A stretch of 64,000 bases of DNA from Chromera velia (taxonomy: Eukaryota > Sar > Chromeraceae): assembly GCA_018398765.1 (NCBI GenBank), contig JAHBMJ010005859.1, positions 1-64,000 on the forward strand, read 5' to 3'. Under the pieces are notes generated by a model. That model was not told where the DNA came from, ran no database searches, and was given only the letters and a program-made list of their open reading frames with translations. Shown piece after piece: positions 34,096 through 45,061 of the stretch. Numbering within the stretch: the first letter of the stretch is position 1; every line of letters begins with the position of its first letter. The position numbers and the translations under genes were made by a program.

Positions 34096-35656
34096 TCACA
34101 GACTTGCAACTGCCCCGTTAACCTTCGGTGACTGATTCTCACACTGTTGACGGGAAACAAAATCTAACAATGCCTTGGCGGCTGCCTCCCCCCCCCCTGC
34201 ACTTTGAATTTTCTCTCCCAGTCTGATCGCATTCTTACGACACGACCCAGACTGGTCGAGAACTTCCACTACTGACGCACGCACAGCCTCGACTGTCGCG
34301 CTCTGCCCACTCCTCCACATTTCCCAGGACCCACTTGCAGCCCCATTTTTCAACACTACCTGAGCATTACAAGGTTGATCCCCAAAGGCAGGAAAGGGGA
34401 TCAAGGGCTTCCCTGCAATCAACGCCTCGGTCATCGAATTGGCCCCCAGGTGGGAGAGGAACGCATCGCACTGCGTCAGCAGTTCAGCCTGTCTGATGGA
34501 CTTTGCACAAACGACATTGGGAGGGAGCTCTCCTAGTCCTTCTGCGGCATTCGGAAAAGGCCCGCAGACAAGAATGACAAACACTTTTTGTACGAGGGCC
34601 TCCACTCCCACTGCTTTGACCAGACAACCAGCAACGGCCTCAAAGAATGCCCGTCCTGTGTCACAGCCGCCAATTTTGAATCCGTCAGGCGGACTCTCCC
34701 ACAGAAACCCTGTCACAACTGTACCTAAGGAAGCCAGCAGAATCTGCTTTCCTGCCTTTCGGGCCTCGTCAATTTTCTCACAAAGAAACTCATGTTCCTT
34801 CGGATCGTCCATCAATCCGTTCTGTCGAGCATCTAACTCGACGCACCCCCCCACGAACACTTGTTTCTCCTGTGCCTCCTTGTTATACCCGAATGCGATG
34901 GGGTCTCTGACGGGGTCAAGGGATCGGGTGAGTTCCTCGATCACCGTCACAATGTTCAAGTCCTTACTGAAGTGCTGCATCGGCAAGGACTCATCAAAAG
35001 GATCAATGCCGCACGCAGCCTTCATCCCCTCCCGGACTTCTTGGAACTCTTTTGAGGCAATCAACTCTGCCAAGGAGATGTCTGTGTGACCAAGGGACCA
35101 CGCCTCGTCCCCCATGATGCCCATGCCTGAGTAGGGGATCAGGGAGACGGGAGGAATGTTCAAGAGACGGGAGACGACCACCGCGTCTGTCGCAAAGGGA
35201 TCAAAGACGATCACATCGGGATTCACTGCCGCGACAGCAGCAGCCATCTCGTGAATGCAAAGTGTAGCGACCTGCAGAGAAGGGAAGGGAAGGGAGACAG
35301 ACGAGTGGATATGCAGTCACTTTGTCCGTCTCTGGGGACACTTCACCTTCCTTGCATTTCTCTCCTGTAGCCGGCTGACTGACTTGGGCCCTTGAGAGGG
35401 GATGTGGGACATCAGGGAGCCCCCTTTCCTCCTTTACTTTCGCTACTGCAAGAGTGTAATGCTTCTCATCAGGCTCAAAGAGGCTTCCGTAGTAGAATCT
35501 GTACTCAGCCCCGGCCTTCACTACGGCCTTTTTGATGGACGCGTCTCCGAAGCACGTCACACGGGCCCCAGCCTTCACGAGAGCCTTGACTACAGCCAGG
35601 AAGGGATTCAAGTGGCCAACAAAGGGAATGGGAACGACAGCAACTGAAATCGTCAT
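34096..35656 (-). CDS. UDP-glycosyltransferase, GT1 / MGT-like (2 exons)
   Basis: Exon 1 (35656-35384, 91 residues) and exon 2 (35271-34096, 391 residues) join in phase 0 through a GTCAGT donor and a CTCTGCAG acceptor, giving 482 residues. The N-terminal acceptor-binding Rossmann fold starts MTISVAVVPIPFVGHLNPFL, the typical G-H-x-N/P-P loop with the conserved His. The C-terminal nucleotide-sugar signature runs from SIRQAELLTQCDAFLSHLGA through NSMTEALIAGKPLIPFPAF to GDQPCNAQVV (HxGxNS..E..GxPxxxxPxxxDQ). It should transfer a sugar from a UDP-sugar to a small lipophilic acceptor. The acceptor is unknown. No signal peptide or membrane anchor is seen, so it is probably soluble and cytosolic. 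It is head to head with the Rossmann-fold gene at 36253. Confidence 0.88.
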
Positions 35657-36252
35657 TCCACTTTCGAGGGATCACTTCTGAATCAACAGTCTGCGTTGTC
35701 AGGGCTTCGTTAATTCACAGATCTTTCGCGACTTCGAGCGGACTTAATCGGACAGGAAAACACAAAAGAAGATTTTCGCAGGTATCGTACAGAAAGTCGT
35801 GACTATCGAAGCGATGGCTTGTAGATTGACAAATAGCTTCGCTGGAGGAAGTTCCTGGCATGCAGCGAATCGGAATCGGAAGACTCCTGACTATAGTTGA
35901 AATCTTCGCTGACGTATACAAAAGAGTCAGGAGACAGTCCGCGTCTCCCCGTCTCCGTGACGCGACCCCGCACCGTCGCGAGCGCCGCGGACCGGAATTG
36001 CGGCCCACAAAAGCGGGGGCCGTCTCCCAACAGACAGTCTCCTGGCGGAACGACTCACTGAGAAGCTCCTTATCCGGCGGCATTCCGGCCAGAAAGATCC
36101 TCAATGATCAGGCCTCTCAACCAATCTGGGAAAGCTGTGTCAAGCGGTAGTCCCCTTTTTCTGAATCCCGTAGACTGCCTGTCCTATCGTCAACCTCTTT
36201 GACACGGAGACGGCGACTGTGACCAAGACAGAGACGGAACCTTGGCGACCAG
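35657..36252. promoter_or_regulatory. Shared promoter region of glycosyltransferase and Rossmann-fold genes
   Basis: These 596 bp lie between divergent start codons and are rich in CG dinucleotides (GACGCGACC, CGTCGCGAGCGCCGCGG near 35956-35990). The ATGCAT plus palindrome element of the other divergent promoters is not present. No gene was seen. Confidence 0.4.
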
Positions 36253-37248
36253 ATGGGGATGTTCTTTCCTCTTGTGCTCTCCTGCCTGGTTGCCACTGGA
36301 GTGGCATTCCAGCCAGAATTTTCTAGGTATTCTCAGCGCTCTTTTTTGTCGCTGAGACTGCGCAGGGGAATTGAAAAGCTGAGCCTCAGCACGCTCGAGG
36401 CCGAGACGCCTCGAGGAGGATCGAGAAGGGAACGAATCGGGGAGGCGGCAGCGAACGCCATCGCCGTCCCTCTCCTGTCTGCGGGTCTCTTGGGATCTCC
36501 GAGGCAGGTAAGGGCGTCAGCGCTTCCTGCAGGAGGGAAGAGCAAGGTTGTTGTGGCCGGGGCAACCGGACAGACGGGCATGAGGGTTGTGAATCAGTTG
36601 AGGGCTCTCTCGAATGTCAGTCCGGTAGCAGCAGTGCGAGACCCTCAGAAGGGGGAGAAGATTTTTGGTGCGGATGTGGAGAAGTTAAAATTGGACGTTG
36701 TGAAGGATAGCCCAGGGAAGATGGCAGAGGCACTCAAGAGTGCAGGAGCTGATGCGTTGGTGTGTGCTGTGGGGTTTTCAGGAGGGAACCCTTTTGAGTG
36801 GTCTAAGCAGGCCCATGCTGTGGACAATGTTGGGACAGTGGCTTTGATTGACGCGGCAAAGGAGGCGGGGGTAAAGAAATTTGTTTTGATTACTTCAATT
36901 CTAACAGATGGTCGAGCATGGGGTCAGGAGAAGTCTCCTGGGTTCCAAGTCACGAATGCCTTCGGGGGGGTGTTGGATGAGAAACTGACTGCGGAGAAGC
37001 ATTTGAAAAGCAGCGGATTGGACTTCACCATCGTGCGACCGGCAGGTCTGCGAGGTGACGGCCCTTCACGTTCTCTTGTGGTCACAAAGGAAAATTCTCT
37101 TAACAGTGGAGAGGTCTCCAGAGACACCGTGGCGAGGGTTTGTGTTTCTGCTCTGTTCGCCCCGTCTTCGGAAAAGAAAATCGTGGAGATTGTGGAGACG
37201 GAGAATGTGAAGGCAACGCCAGAAGTAGATTGGTTTTCTGTCGCTTGA
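36253..37248 (+). CDS. Plastid-targeted NAD(P)-binding atypical SDR (NmrA-like)
   Basis: A single exon encodes 331 residues. Residues 1-19 are a signal peptide (MGMFFPLVLSCLVATGVAF) ending at an AF junction followed by Ser/Arg-rich sequence. This is the two-part leader of proteins imported into red-derived secondary plastids. Residues 58-90 have a twin Arg (S-R-R-E-R), a hydrophobic stretch and an ASA site, so a further transfer into the thylakoid lumen is possible. From residue 98 a Rossmann fold begins: VVVAGATGQTGMRVV with G103, G106 and G109 for dinucleotide binding, AAVRDPQK, KLDVVKD, ALVCAVGFSG, VKKFVLITSIL and FTIVRPAGLRGDGPSR. This resembles plant chloroplast NAD(P)-binding proteins of the Tic62-like/At2g34460 group. 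The substrate is unknown. The start follows from the signal peptide. Confidence 0.88.
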   Translation: MGMFFPLVLSCLVATGVAFQPEFSRYSQRSFLSLRLRRGIEKLSLSTLEAETPRGGSRRERIGEAAANAIAVPLLSAGLLGSPRQVRASALPAGGKSKVVVAGATGQTGMRVVNQLRALSNVSPVAAVRDPQKGEKIFGADVEKLKLDVVKDSPGKMAEALKSAGADALVCAVGFSGGNPFEWSKQAHAVDNVGTVALIDAAKEAGVKKFVLITSILTDGRAWGQEKSPGFQVTNAFGGVLDEKLTAEKHLKSSGLDFTIVRPAGLRGDGPSRSLVVTKENSLNSGEVSRDTVARVCVSALFAPSSEKKIVEIVETENVKATPEVDWFSVA

Positions 37249-38656
37249 TTCTTCTCTGTACCCTGATCACGTGGTGAATAGATGAGGGGAACTCAGTGGG
37301 TGAGAAGCCTAGTAGTGAGAAGCGCTAGGAGAAGCGCTAAGCACGCCATGGTACGCCAGAGTAAGGACGGCGTGCGTAGCCTGACGTTGCACTTTGTGTC
37401 CGATCGCTTGAGCTACAACGCTAGTACAAGCGGCGTGTCAAGCGCCTCTTCTCATTGAACTGTAACACTGCATCATGCATATTATGCTCAGCCTAGTGCT
37501 CAGGCTGCTCAGCTTAGTGAGCTTACTGTCTACTAGCTTACTGCTAGGCAGCCTAGGCTTACTGTGATCCTAGACTGTGACTAGCAGATCACTTAGCTCC
37601 AGTTGTTACCCGAGAACGGGCCCCTGCATGGGCGTCGTGGCTTGTGGGCGGCTAGCTTAGAGTATACTACTAGAACTCTGAGTCATATGTACATATCATA
37701 CATACTAGCAAATTATATATAGTAGCAATCTCAGCCAATCTGTTACTAGAGCTTAGCTATAGGCTAGAGCTATAGTAGGGCACGGCGTTATTCAACTAGG
37801 CTGGGATATCAGACCCCGCCCCCGGGGCCCGCCAAAGCTGCATGTAGCTGCATGTGCGCCCTACAAATTCCTAGGATTTTATAGGATTCTTATTATGACT
37901 CCGATTATATAGGGTTTTAGGCTGGGGCTACTGGAATTTTAGAGTTGACCGAAGGAGCGTTAGGGTGGGGAAGGAGGGATCCACAAAAGAAGATTGATAA
38001 AGTGAACAAGAAGAGCGAGGAAGCCCAAATCGCATGCCATTTCAGATCGACTTTCAGGCCGGAAAGCCAACACGGATCCAGAGCCGTGGCTCGAACAATG
38101 AACAATCATGCAGCAGCGGCCAGGGTAACAGACTCTGGCGGGCCCTGAGGGCGGGGCCTGATACCTCAGCTTAGGCTGGGGAACGCCCCGCCCTGCTAGC
38201 TCTGATGACAGATAGACATAGCGGGAAGGCCCTAGGGTGGAACATATCAATCAATCAATCAATCAATTACAGAATTTATAGAAAAAACGAAAAAACGATT
38301 TTAGGTTAGCTAGAGCCGCTAGAATCTTGGCCAAAATTTCATAAAATCCCTAGTAAAATCTCTATAGTTTTTAAAGGTCAATTTCTCATAAATTATGATG
38401 AGTTAAAAATTGATATTCATGTTAGTATTCATCGTAATTCATCGTGTTTGTACCTAGGTTTGTACTCCTATAAGGACCTATATTCAAGTTAGGACTGTAA
38501 CCACCATCAATTAAGTTATTAACTATCGTTTGAATATTAATTACCAGAATGTTTTGTATATTGGGAGTCCGAATTAGTACCGGACTCCGGTCAGTCTCAA
38601 TTTGAGTTCAGTGGGAATCATTTCACTCCAAGTTCCACTCATACTGAGAGTGCAGT
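37249..38656. other. Intergenic, no gene seen
   Basis: The first part (to about 37.9 kb) is full of CTAG/TAGCT words. Around 38149-38195 GGGCGGGGC and GCCCCGCCC form an inverted pair about 35 bp apart. A short (TCAA)n run lies at about 38248-38267, followed by AT-rich DNA. Confidence 0.5.
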
Positions 38657-41600
38657 CTATCCGAGAGAGCTGTCACTGTCACTGCCTGTCAGATGTTCAG
38701 TGAGAGACCACTGCGGCCTGTTGCGGAATTTTTGGAGGGCTCCTAGACAGGCGGGAGACTTGGATTTGATTGCCTGAGTGAAAGCGGTGCGGGGGGGCTG
38801 AATGTTGGGGTGCTTTTCTTGAATCTGTTCAAGAAGCCTTACAACGACTGTTTCAAGGTCCTTTCTAGAAACCCCCCCCTCTCCATCATCAGATGATAAA
38901 TCCGACCTTGTATCATCATTATACTCGAAGAGCGCTTCAAGACCAGAAGAAATGTCTGCAAGACTCGTGAGGTACGTCACAGGGGGCTCTGCGTGGCCGA
39001 TCAAAGCTGTTGCCACGTCCTCTGCCTCCCTCAATCGGGCTGCACGTGGCATGCGGGGGGGTCGGCTTTGTTCAGGGACAAACTGAATGTACGTCCAGCA
39101 AGGGGGTGGCCACTTTCACGACTCTGCTGGAAGCGGAAGGTATGGGGCTGCTGCCAGAACCCACTGCACAATGCCTGCACTGCCTACCTCTACTGCGTCT
39201 TCCAACGTCTCTTCTGGGAGCTCAATCTCCCCATCCAGCCGTCTGTCCAATCTCCTGATCTCCTGAAGCCAATCGAGGCGCCCTTCTCTTACTGACCACA
39301 AGTAAGCCTCATCAGAGACAGGAACGGGGGTCTCGCTCTCAGAGACCATGTATCGGAAAACGGCAAAGTGGCCAGCACGAAGAGCGTCATCGGCATACCC
39401 GTCCTCCCACTCTAGAGGTCGAACCCTCCGTATACGGACCGTGCAACCACCCGGGGTCACAAGCACGTGCCAGTCTTCTTCATTCCCCCCCTCCCTTTGA
39501 GATTCCAACTCTCGACGTGCCCACTTGAGAACCTGCAGACAGAAATATGTAGGGAGCAGTTAAGTCCAACAGGCAGAAACTTGCAGCGACACACGCCGGC
39601 AGAAACATACAGAAAGACAGAAACTTGCAGCGACACACGCCGGCAGAAACATACAGACAGACGGAAACTTTCAGCGACACACGCCGGCAGAAACATACAG
39701 ACAGACAGAAACTTGCAGCGACACACGCCGGCAGAAAGATACAGACAGACAGGGGCTTGCACACAGACACTTCTGAAAGACACAAGTATGCCCACACACC
39801 CAGACAGATGCATACAGCCAGAAATTTTTAAAGAAACACTGAGGGACGGAGATACATGCAGACATAAATACGAAGAGACGCACTTCCAGTTGGCCTTTGC
39901 CAGCCGCAGCTTCGCAAACGGTCCAGTCCCAATCTGGCCATGCGGCGGTGAAGTTGATTGAATCTGCAGAGCTCCAATCGATCTCATCTTCCTCACCCTC
40001 TTCCCCTTCCTCATCTTCCTCACCCTCTTCCCCTTCCTCACCTTCCTCACCCTCTTCCCCTTCCTCATCTTCCTCTTGTTCATCATCATCCGAACTGTCT
40101 GATCGGTCGTCTGAATGATGAACCAAGACTGCGGTGAGAATGCCTGGCTCTTCAACGGCTTCTGCCACAGGATCAGGGGAGTTAGCGCTGAAGAGGCTTT
40201 CCTCGTCAGCCTGACTCAAGGGCAGTGGTGCCCCTGAGTCCCTGCCGGAACTCCCGCAAGACGGCAGCCCTTCCCCCAGAGGCACCTGCACCTCTGCAGA
40301 GTCAGGGTCTATCGCGATTTCTCCACTCCCAAAAGTTGGGCCAAAACAACCTGCTTGTGCCCCCCCTTCCGCCTCACCCCACCCTCCCGTCTCCTCTGAA
40401 GCTCCCCCAACCCCCAACCCACCAGTCTCCACCCAGCCCTCAGCCTGCTGTGCCTCTTGCTGCACTTGATAAGCCAAAAGAGAGGGGGCTACTGCCTTCC
40501 GCAGGCACCTCCCCTCCTCCTTCTTTAGCTCGTCAAGCATTCCGAAAGACGCAAAGTGACAAAGCAGGTGTTCGTAAGGGATCGCCCCTCTCTGGAAGAG
40601 AAACCGAAGTAAAACGGGAGGGACGGGCTGGGCTCCCTCTGGAGACGGGTGCAGCCATTCCGAGTCCTGCAACACCTCTTTGAAATGTTGCAAGGGCACT
40701 CCAACAAAACCGTGGAGCCAGCTGAACACACTCACGGGAGAGCGAGACCATCGAGCTGTTTGCAGGACGGATGTCCAGCCTCCTCGTGAACAGGATGGAA
40801 GGACGGCAAATTTACCGAACTCCTTCTGCCGCCTCACTGCCTCATCCCTCCAAAGCTTCTGCACAAGGGACGGTTCGTGCTCCACCAGAAAACGAAGCAC
40901 TGCTACGTTCCCTTCCAGCACAGCACAGCACAACATCCCCTCCCCTAAACTTCTTGCACATGCACCCTTCCACTAGTCTGGTTTCGTTGGGTTCGACTCG
41001 CGCCTGATGAGGTACAATTCACTCTGGTAAGGACTGTGCCACTCTTTCATCCACCTTTTCTCATGTTCCCCCCTAGATTCTCTTTGTCTTCTTTCTTCCC
41101 GAGAAAACTCACTCTCACACTCAGACACTGAAGACTCAGATTGAGCCATGGAATCATCATCTGATTCCAAGGCTTTGAACGCCCGCCGATGCTGTTTGAC
41201 GGGCGAGGACGGAGGCTGATTTGAGTTTTCAACCCTGGGGATGGGAGGGATGACGAGAGTGAGTTTCCAGCTGTCTGGGAACAAAGACAGCATAAGGGCT
41301 ACCAGATCAGGTGATTTTGTCCGAGAGGCGAGGCAAAGAAGATACTGGGGAGAGTTGCATGGAAAGACCCCGCCAGGCCCATAATGGGACTCCCTGGGAT
41401 GCTCGTCTTTCATCCTCAGAGGGTCGGCCCACAAGATGAGGGAAGAGGACTCCAAAATAACTGCCACAGACGTATATCTGTTCTCTGTATATTCCACAGA
41501 CACGGCCTTGCAGAGAGAGCGAATAACAAGACCTCTGTGCCCTCCCAAAACAGGGAAGAGAAAGCCACTGCAAATGCTTTTCAGAGAACAAAGGAGGCCC

Positions 41601-41662
41601 AAGAGAGAAGGCTCAGTTTGTGGAAATGATCTTCTCAGCAGCACACCACTGCGGCCTTCCAT
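38657..41662 (-). CDS. Ankyrin-like acidic protein, frame crossed by two stop codons
   Basis: One minus-strand frame runs from ATG at 41662 to a TAG at 40975-40973, continues in the same frame from 40972 to a GAA|GTGCGT donor at 39884, resumes at 39532 after a TGCAG acceptor, meets a TGA at 39118-39116 and goes on, again in frame, to the stop at 38657. Ankyrin-like helices are visible (MLCCAVLEGNVAVLRFLVEH, LVALMLSLFPDSW, GSAGIVQWVLAAAPYLP). A Glu/Asp/Gly-rich run and Ser/Asp patches suggest a nuclear or scaffold protein. The two stops may be true nonsense changes, or they may lie in mini-introns: a 63-nt intron from GTACCT near 41014 and a 54-nt intron from GTGAAAG at 39119. Both would be multiples of three and in phase. 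The function is unknown. Confidence 0.6.
39566..39760. repeat. 44-bp minisatellite inside the ankyrin-like gene's intron
   Basis: About 4.5 copies of a 44-bp unit (GAAACTTGCAGCGACACACG then CCGGCAGAAACAT) follow one another with few changes (starts at 39576, 39620, 39664 and 39708). It fills most of the 352-bp intron 39533-39883. Direct tandem copies without spacers rule out a CRISPR array. Confidence 0.9.
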
Positions 41663-42371
41663 TTTGCCCTCGATTCACTCCAGCTTTATTCGATCAGAGA
41701 GAGCCCAGCTGACGGATATGCGGTTCGAGTTTTGCTGTCTTTCCCTCACAGTCGCCAGACAGAGCGACTACTCTCTTTCAGCGTCAAACTGCAAGATTCT
41801 GCGCGAAACTTTCAGCTGCCGTCAAGGGGGACCAAGTACTACTGTCACAATTGGTCACGATCAGTCCATCAAGCGAACAAGGACTGGAGACGACCGTCAC
41901 CGATCGTCTTCTGCAATTGCTTTGAGGACTGCTGATCTTTGCAATGACGCATAATGACGCACATGCGTCTCTCAAATTCTCTCAATCACCGTCTCGATCT
42001 GCATGCGCTATATCGATCTAGCTATATAGCTGCGCTACAAAAAAAATAATTGTCGAAGCCATGCATGGAGGGTTAACTATCGCGCGCGAAAACGCGCGCG
42101 CGCGGGTGCAATGATCCCTTCCTATATAGCTCCTGACCTTGCATGATTTCACAAAGCTTCCCAGTGCATCTGACATTGCCGGCAACAGATCAGGGGTTAT
42201 TTCGCTATACAGTGCAACATACAGAAGAACGTGACCGAAGAACGAAGTCCCGCGTGTCGCAGCACTGCTCAGAGGAAGAACAAGCTGGCGCTTCGGAGTA
42301 TCCATCTGTACGCACACCTTTCTAGTTCAACAGGGAAATCTTCCATTCACTCTGTCTGTCAGACGGTGTGA
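41663..42371. promoter_or_regulatory. Shared promoter region with ATGCAT and CG hairpin
   Basis: These 709 bp separate divergent genes. CCATGCATGG at about 42058-42067 is followed by the hairpin CGCGCGCG-AAAA-CGCGCGCG (42081-42100). The same kind of pair occurs at 19.7 and 52.55 kb. No gene was seen. Confidence 0.5.
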
Positions 42372-44262
42372 ATGGATTCACAACAGCTTTTTGGAGGCCT
42401 TGCTGCAGTCGGAGAGGCGTTCAAGCAACTTGAAGAAGCTGCAAAGGAATTAGTAAGTTGTCAAGGAGCTTCTTTTCTTCCCTTCATGTATATTAATATA
42501 TGACAACTTGAAATTGACTGACCTTCATGCACAACCTCAGCTTGAAAAGATACCTACGTTCATTCCCCGCACGCATGCAGACAGTCCCGGTCGGTATGGA
42601 ACCTTCCCAAGAACCCCTGCCCCTCGTTCACCATGTTTCCAAGTCCTCCCTGGCTGCCTCCATACAGCAGGCAGAGGAACGGACTTCGAGAATTGAAGAA
42701 ATTGATGGGCAGGGACAGACAAGGCAATCCCACGGCAGTCTCTGCAGGGCAGGATCGGGCTTCATGCCTGAATACGTGATGGATCCGGACGGTTCCATCC
42801 CTCTCCACCAGATCCCAGTAGACAGACTCGGAGCAGTAGACCCAAGGAGTCCCGATGGGGACGAATACAGATACCTCCTCTGCCAGAGCATCGCAAGGAG
42901 AAGCCCCCAAACGATGATCGATTTCTGCCTAGGTGAAACGGGGGGGGACCATGACACCCCTCTTCCCCCCCCCCAGAGACAGGAACTTCTCTCTCGGGCA
43001 GTGAGCCAGATGCTTCTGGTGTTCCTTGAGAAGGGATTGATCCTGCCAGATGAATTTCTGGCGTTTTGGGACAGGCAGAAACAGTGGAGGGCTGAAGAGG
43101 CAGAGAGGGCGGCAAATGAACCTGTGCGTCCTTCTTTCCTTTTCTCTCTGTGTACTCATCTACATTGTCTTTCTCTTGCGTCTTGTTCTGGTTCCTGTTT
43201 GTTTTTTTGCTCCGCCGCTCGCTTGTTTACTTGGTTGCCTCCTTGCCTTCTTTCTGTCTGCGTGTCTGTCTACCAGTTTTTCTTGATTGCTTGCTGACGC
43301 TCTTCTGCATCCTTCTTTCATCCTTGTTCGCTGGAAGCAAATTGCTGAGTTGCCAATACAAGCGTGTTCTGATTCAGCGGCCTTTCTCCTTTTTCGCTCA
43401 ATTTCGCCAGCAGACATTCTTCCTCTGCGGTCTGCCTGGCTTCCTGCCTGCTGTCGACCGCCTGCCTGCAAAAGTGCATGTACCCCTTTTCGTGTCCTTC
43501 TCCCCTTCTTTGTTCAGCGCCATTTCCCTTTCTCCCGTGGTCCCTGCTTGCTGCCCTCTTCTCAACATCTCCCCCCTCCCCCCCCCCCTCTCTCTCTGTC
43601 TGTCCCTCTCGCGCGCGCGCGTAGAGGGAGAGAGAGAGAGAGAGTAGGCGAAGTTGTGTGTTCTTCATGCCTTACTCTCTGCCAGAGACTGAGAAAGCAT
43701 TATGCTGTGCCTTCCTGTTCGCCTGTCTGCCTTCTTCGCTTGTGTTTCCCTGTGTTTGTTCCTGCAGGCCAGTCTCCGCGTTGACCCCGACAGAGTTGAG
43801 GTCTACGCCTCCTGCAACCCCTGTCTGCAACTCAGGTACGGCCTCAATGCACCCAGCAGGTCCTACGGCAAATCTGCCCCCTCGTCTGCTCCCTCCTCTC
43901 TGAAGGGCTACTCGAAGACTCTGCCAGGGAGGGGGGGCACGTCCATGAGGTTCAGAACACCGGGTCCAGTCGGGCTGGAGGGGAACGAGACCGTCTCACA
44001 CGAAGAGGCGACCCCTGTGCACTTCTCGTCAGGAAAGTCCGGTCACAGGGGACGCACACTCCACCCCAGAGTTCCTCCAGGCAGACCTGTAGCACTCCCC
44101 CAGCAGCCGAGTCCCGAAATGCGAAGGTGTGCCTCCGCATCGAGAGGGAGGGCTCAGGCTGGAAACTCCGGGGATGCTTCTTTTTCTGTCAGCCAGACCC
44201 TGCCCAAACGCACAGGCTTCAAATCCTGTACGCCGTCCACCCAACGCCAAAGAGGATTCTGA
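42372..44262 (+). CDS. Hypothetical protein (3 exons, 372 residues)
   Basis: Exons 42372-42452, 42581-43123 and 43768-44262 join in phase 0 with donors GTAAGT and GTGCGT and acceptors GCATGCAG and CCTGCAG. The protein starts MDSQQLFGGLAAVGEAFKQL with a short amphipathic helix. It has an ordered middle (about 90-205) with PEYVMDPDGSIPLHQIPVDR and an LLSRAVSQMLLVFLEKGLIL helix, then a basic, Ser/Pro/Arg-rich tail with CNPCLQLRYG near its start. I do not recognise a family. Intron 2 holds C-runs and (CT)n, (CG)n and (GA)n stretches near 43565-43644. The exon model rests on frame and splice signals only. Confidence 0.65.
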
Positions 44263-45061
44263 TTGGACGAATGACAGAATGAAACAGAGAGGCAGAAAGC
44301 GGCGATAAAGAGAGCAAGCGCGGGTCTTACGCTTGTAAGCAAAACGAATTGTATCATCCAGATGGCCATGTCGTTGTATGTTTAAGGGGATCGAGGTGAC
44401 TTAAGTTGGCAGCAGAGATGAAGGGACCGGGCCCTGTTTTCAGTTCCTTTCGATCGGAAGCAAAAGATACCTCGAGATGGCCAGCAAGGTGGATTGTTTT
44501 CCCCTTGCGTGAACTTTGTGTTGATGCTGCACAATGCGTGTTCATGTGTTGGTACAGTGTAACTCCGCAAACGTCAACAAAACAAAACACAAAAAACCCG
44601 ACAAAAGGCAATGAAAACTGCTTTGTTTGCCAGCAGACTCACTCGAATTCTTGGCAAAAAGGAATTGTTCATCATTAAGTGTATGGTCTCTTGAATACAA
44701 CAACTGCCGGCAGGAGCAGCAGCCTGCAAGACTTTTCCTCGGACTTTTCTGGTATAATTTTCAGTGCATGCAATTCATTATTAATCTCTAGTACTACTAA
44801 TTTATTTATACAAAACTAGCCTAAGATACAAAATTGAATATGGTGTTTTTCCGGAAGCTTTAATATAGAAAGTAAAATAAAAGTAAATTATATTGAATCT
44901 AGATTATATAATTATGACTCGTATGTGGATACTGGTCCGGTATCACTGGGTAACACTGCCAGCCTCAGGCACGGTAGTCGATCGACGTCTGGATGATGTC
45001 TGATAAGAATTTAACTAAACTGCTTGAACGGACACAGACTTCAACTTAAGTTATAATTGTT
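44263..45061. other. Intergenic, no gene seen
   Basis: 3' flank of the hypothetical gene, then AT-rich DNA. It contains ATGCAATTCAT-type words but no repeat or protein that I can name. Confidence 0.5.

Noticed and set aside
36253-36581. Minus-strand frame opposite the plastid protein
   Set aside because: It is a shadow of the well-supported plus-strand gene.
39566-39760. Regularly spaced repeats as a CRISPR array
   Set aside because: Units are head-to-tail without unique spacers, lie in an intron of a eukaryotic gene, and no cas genes are present.
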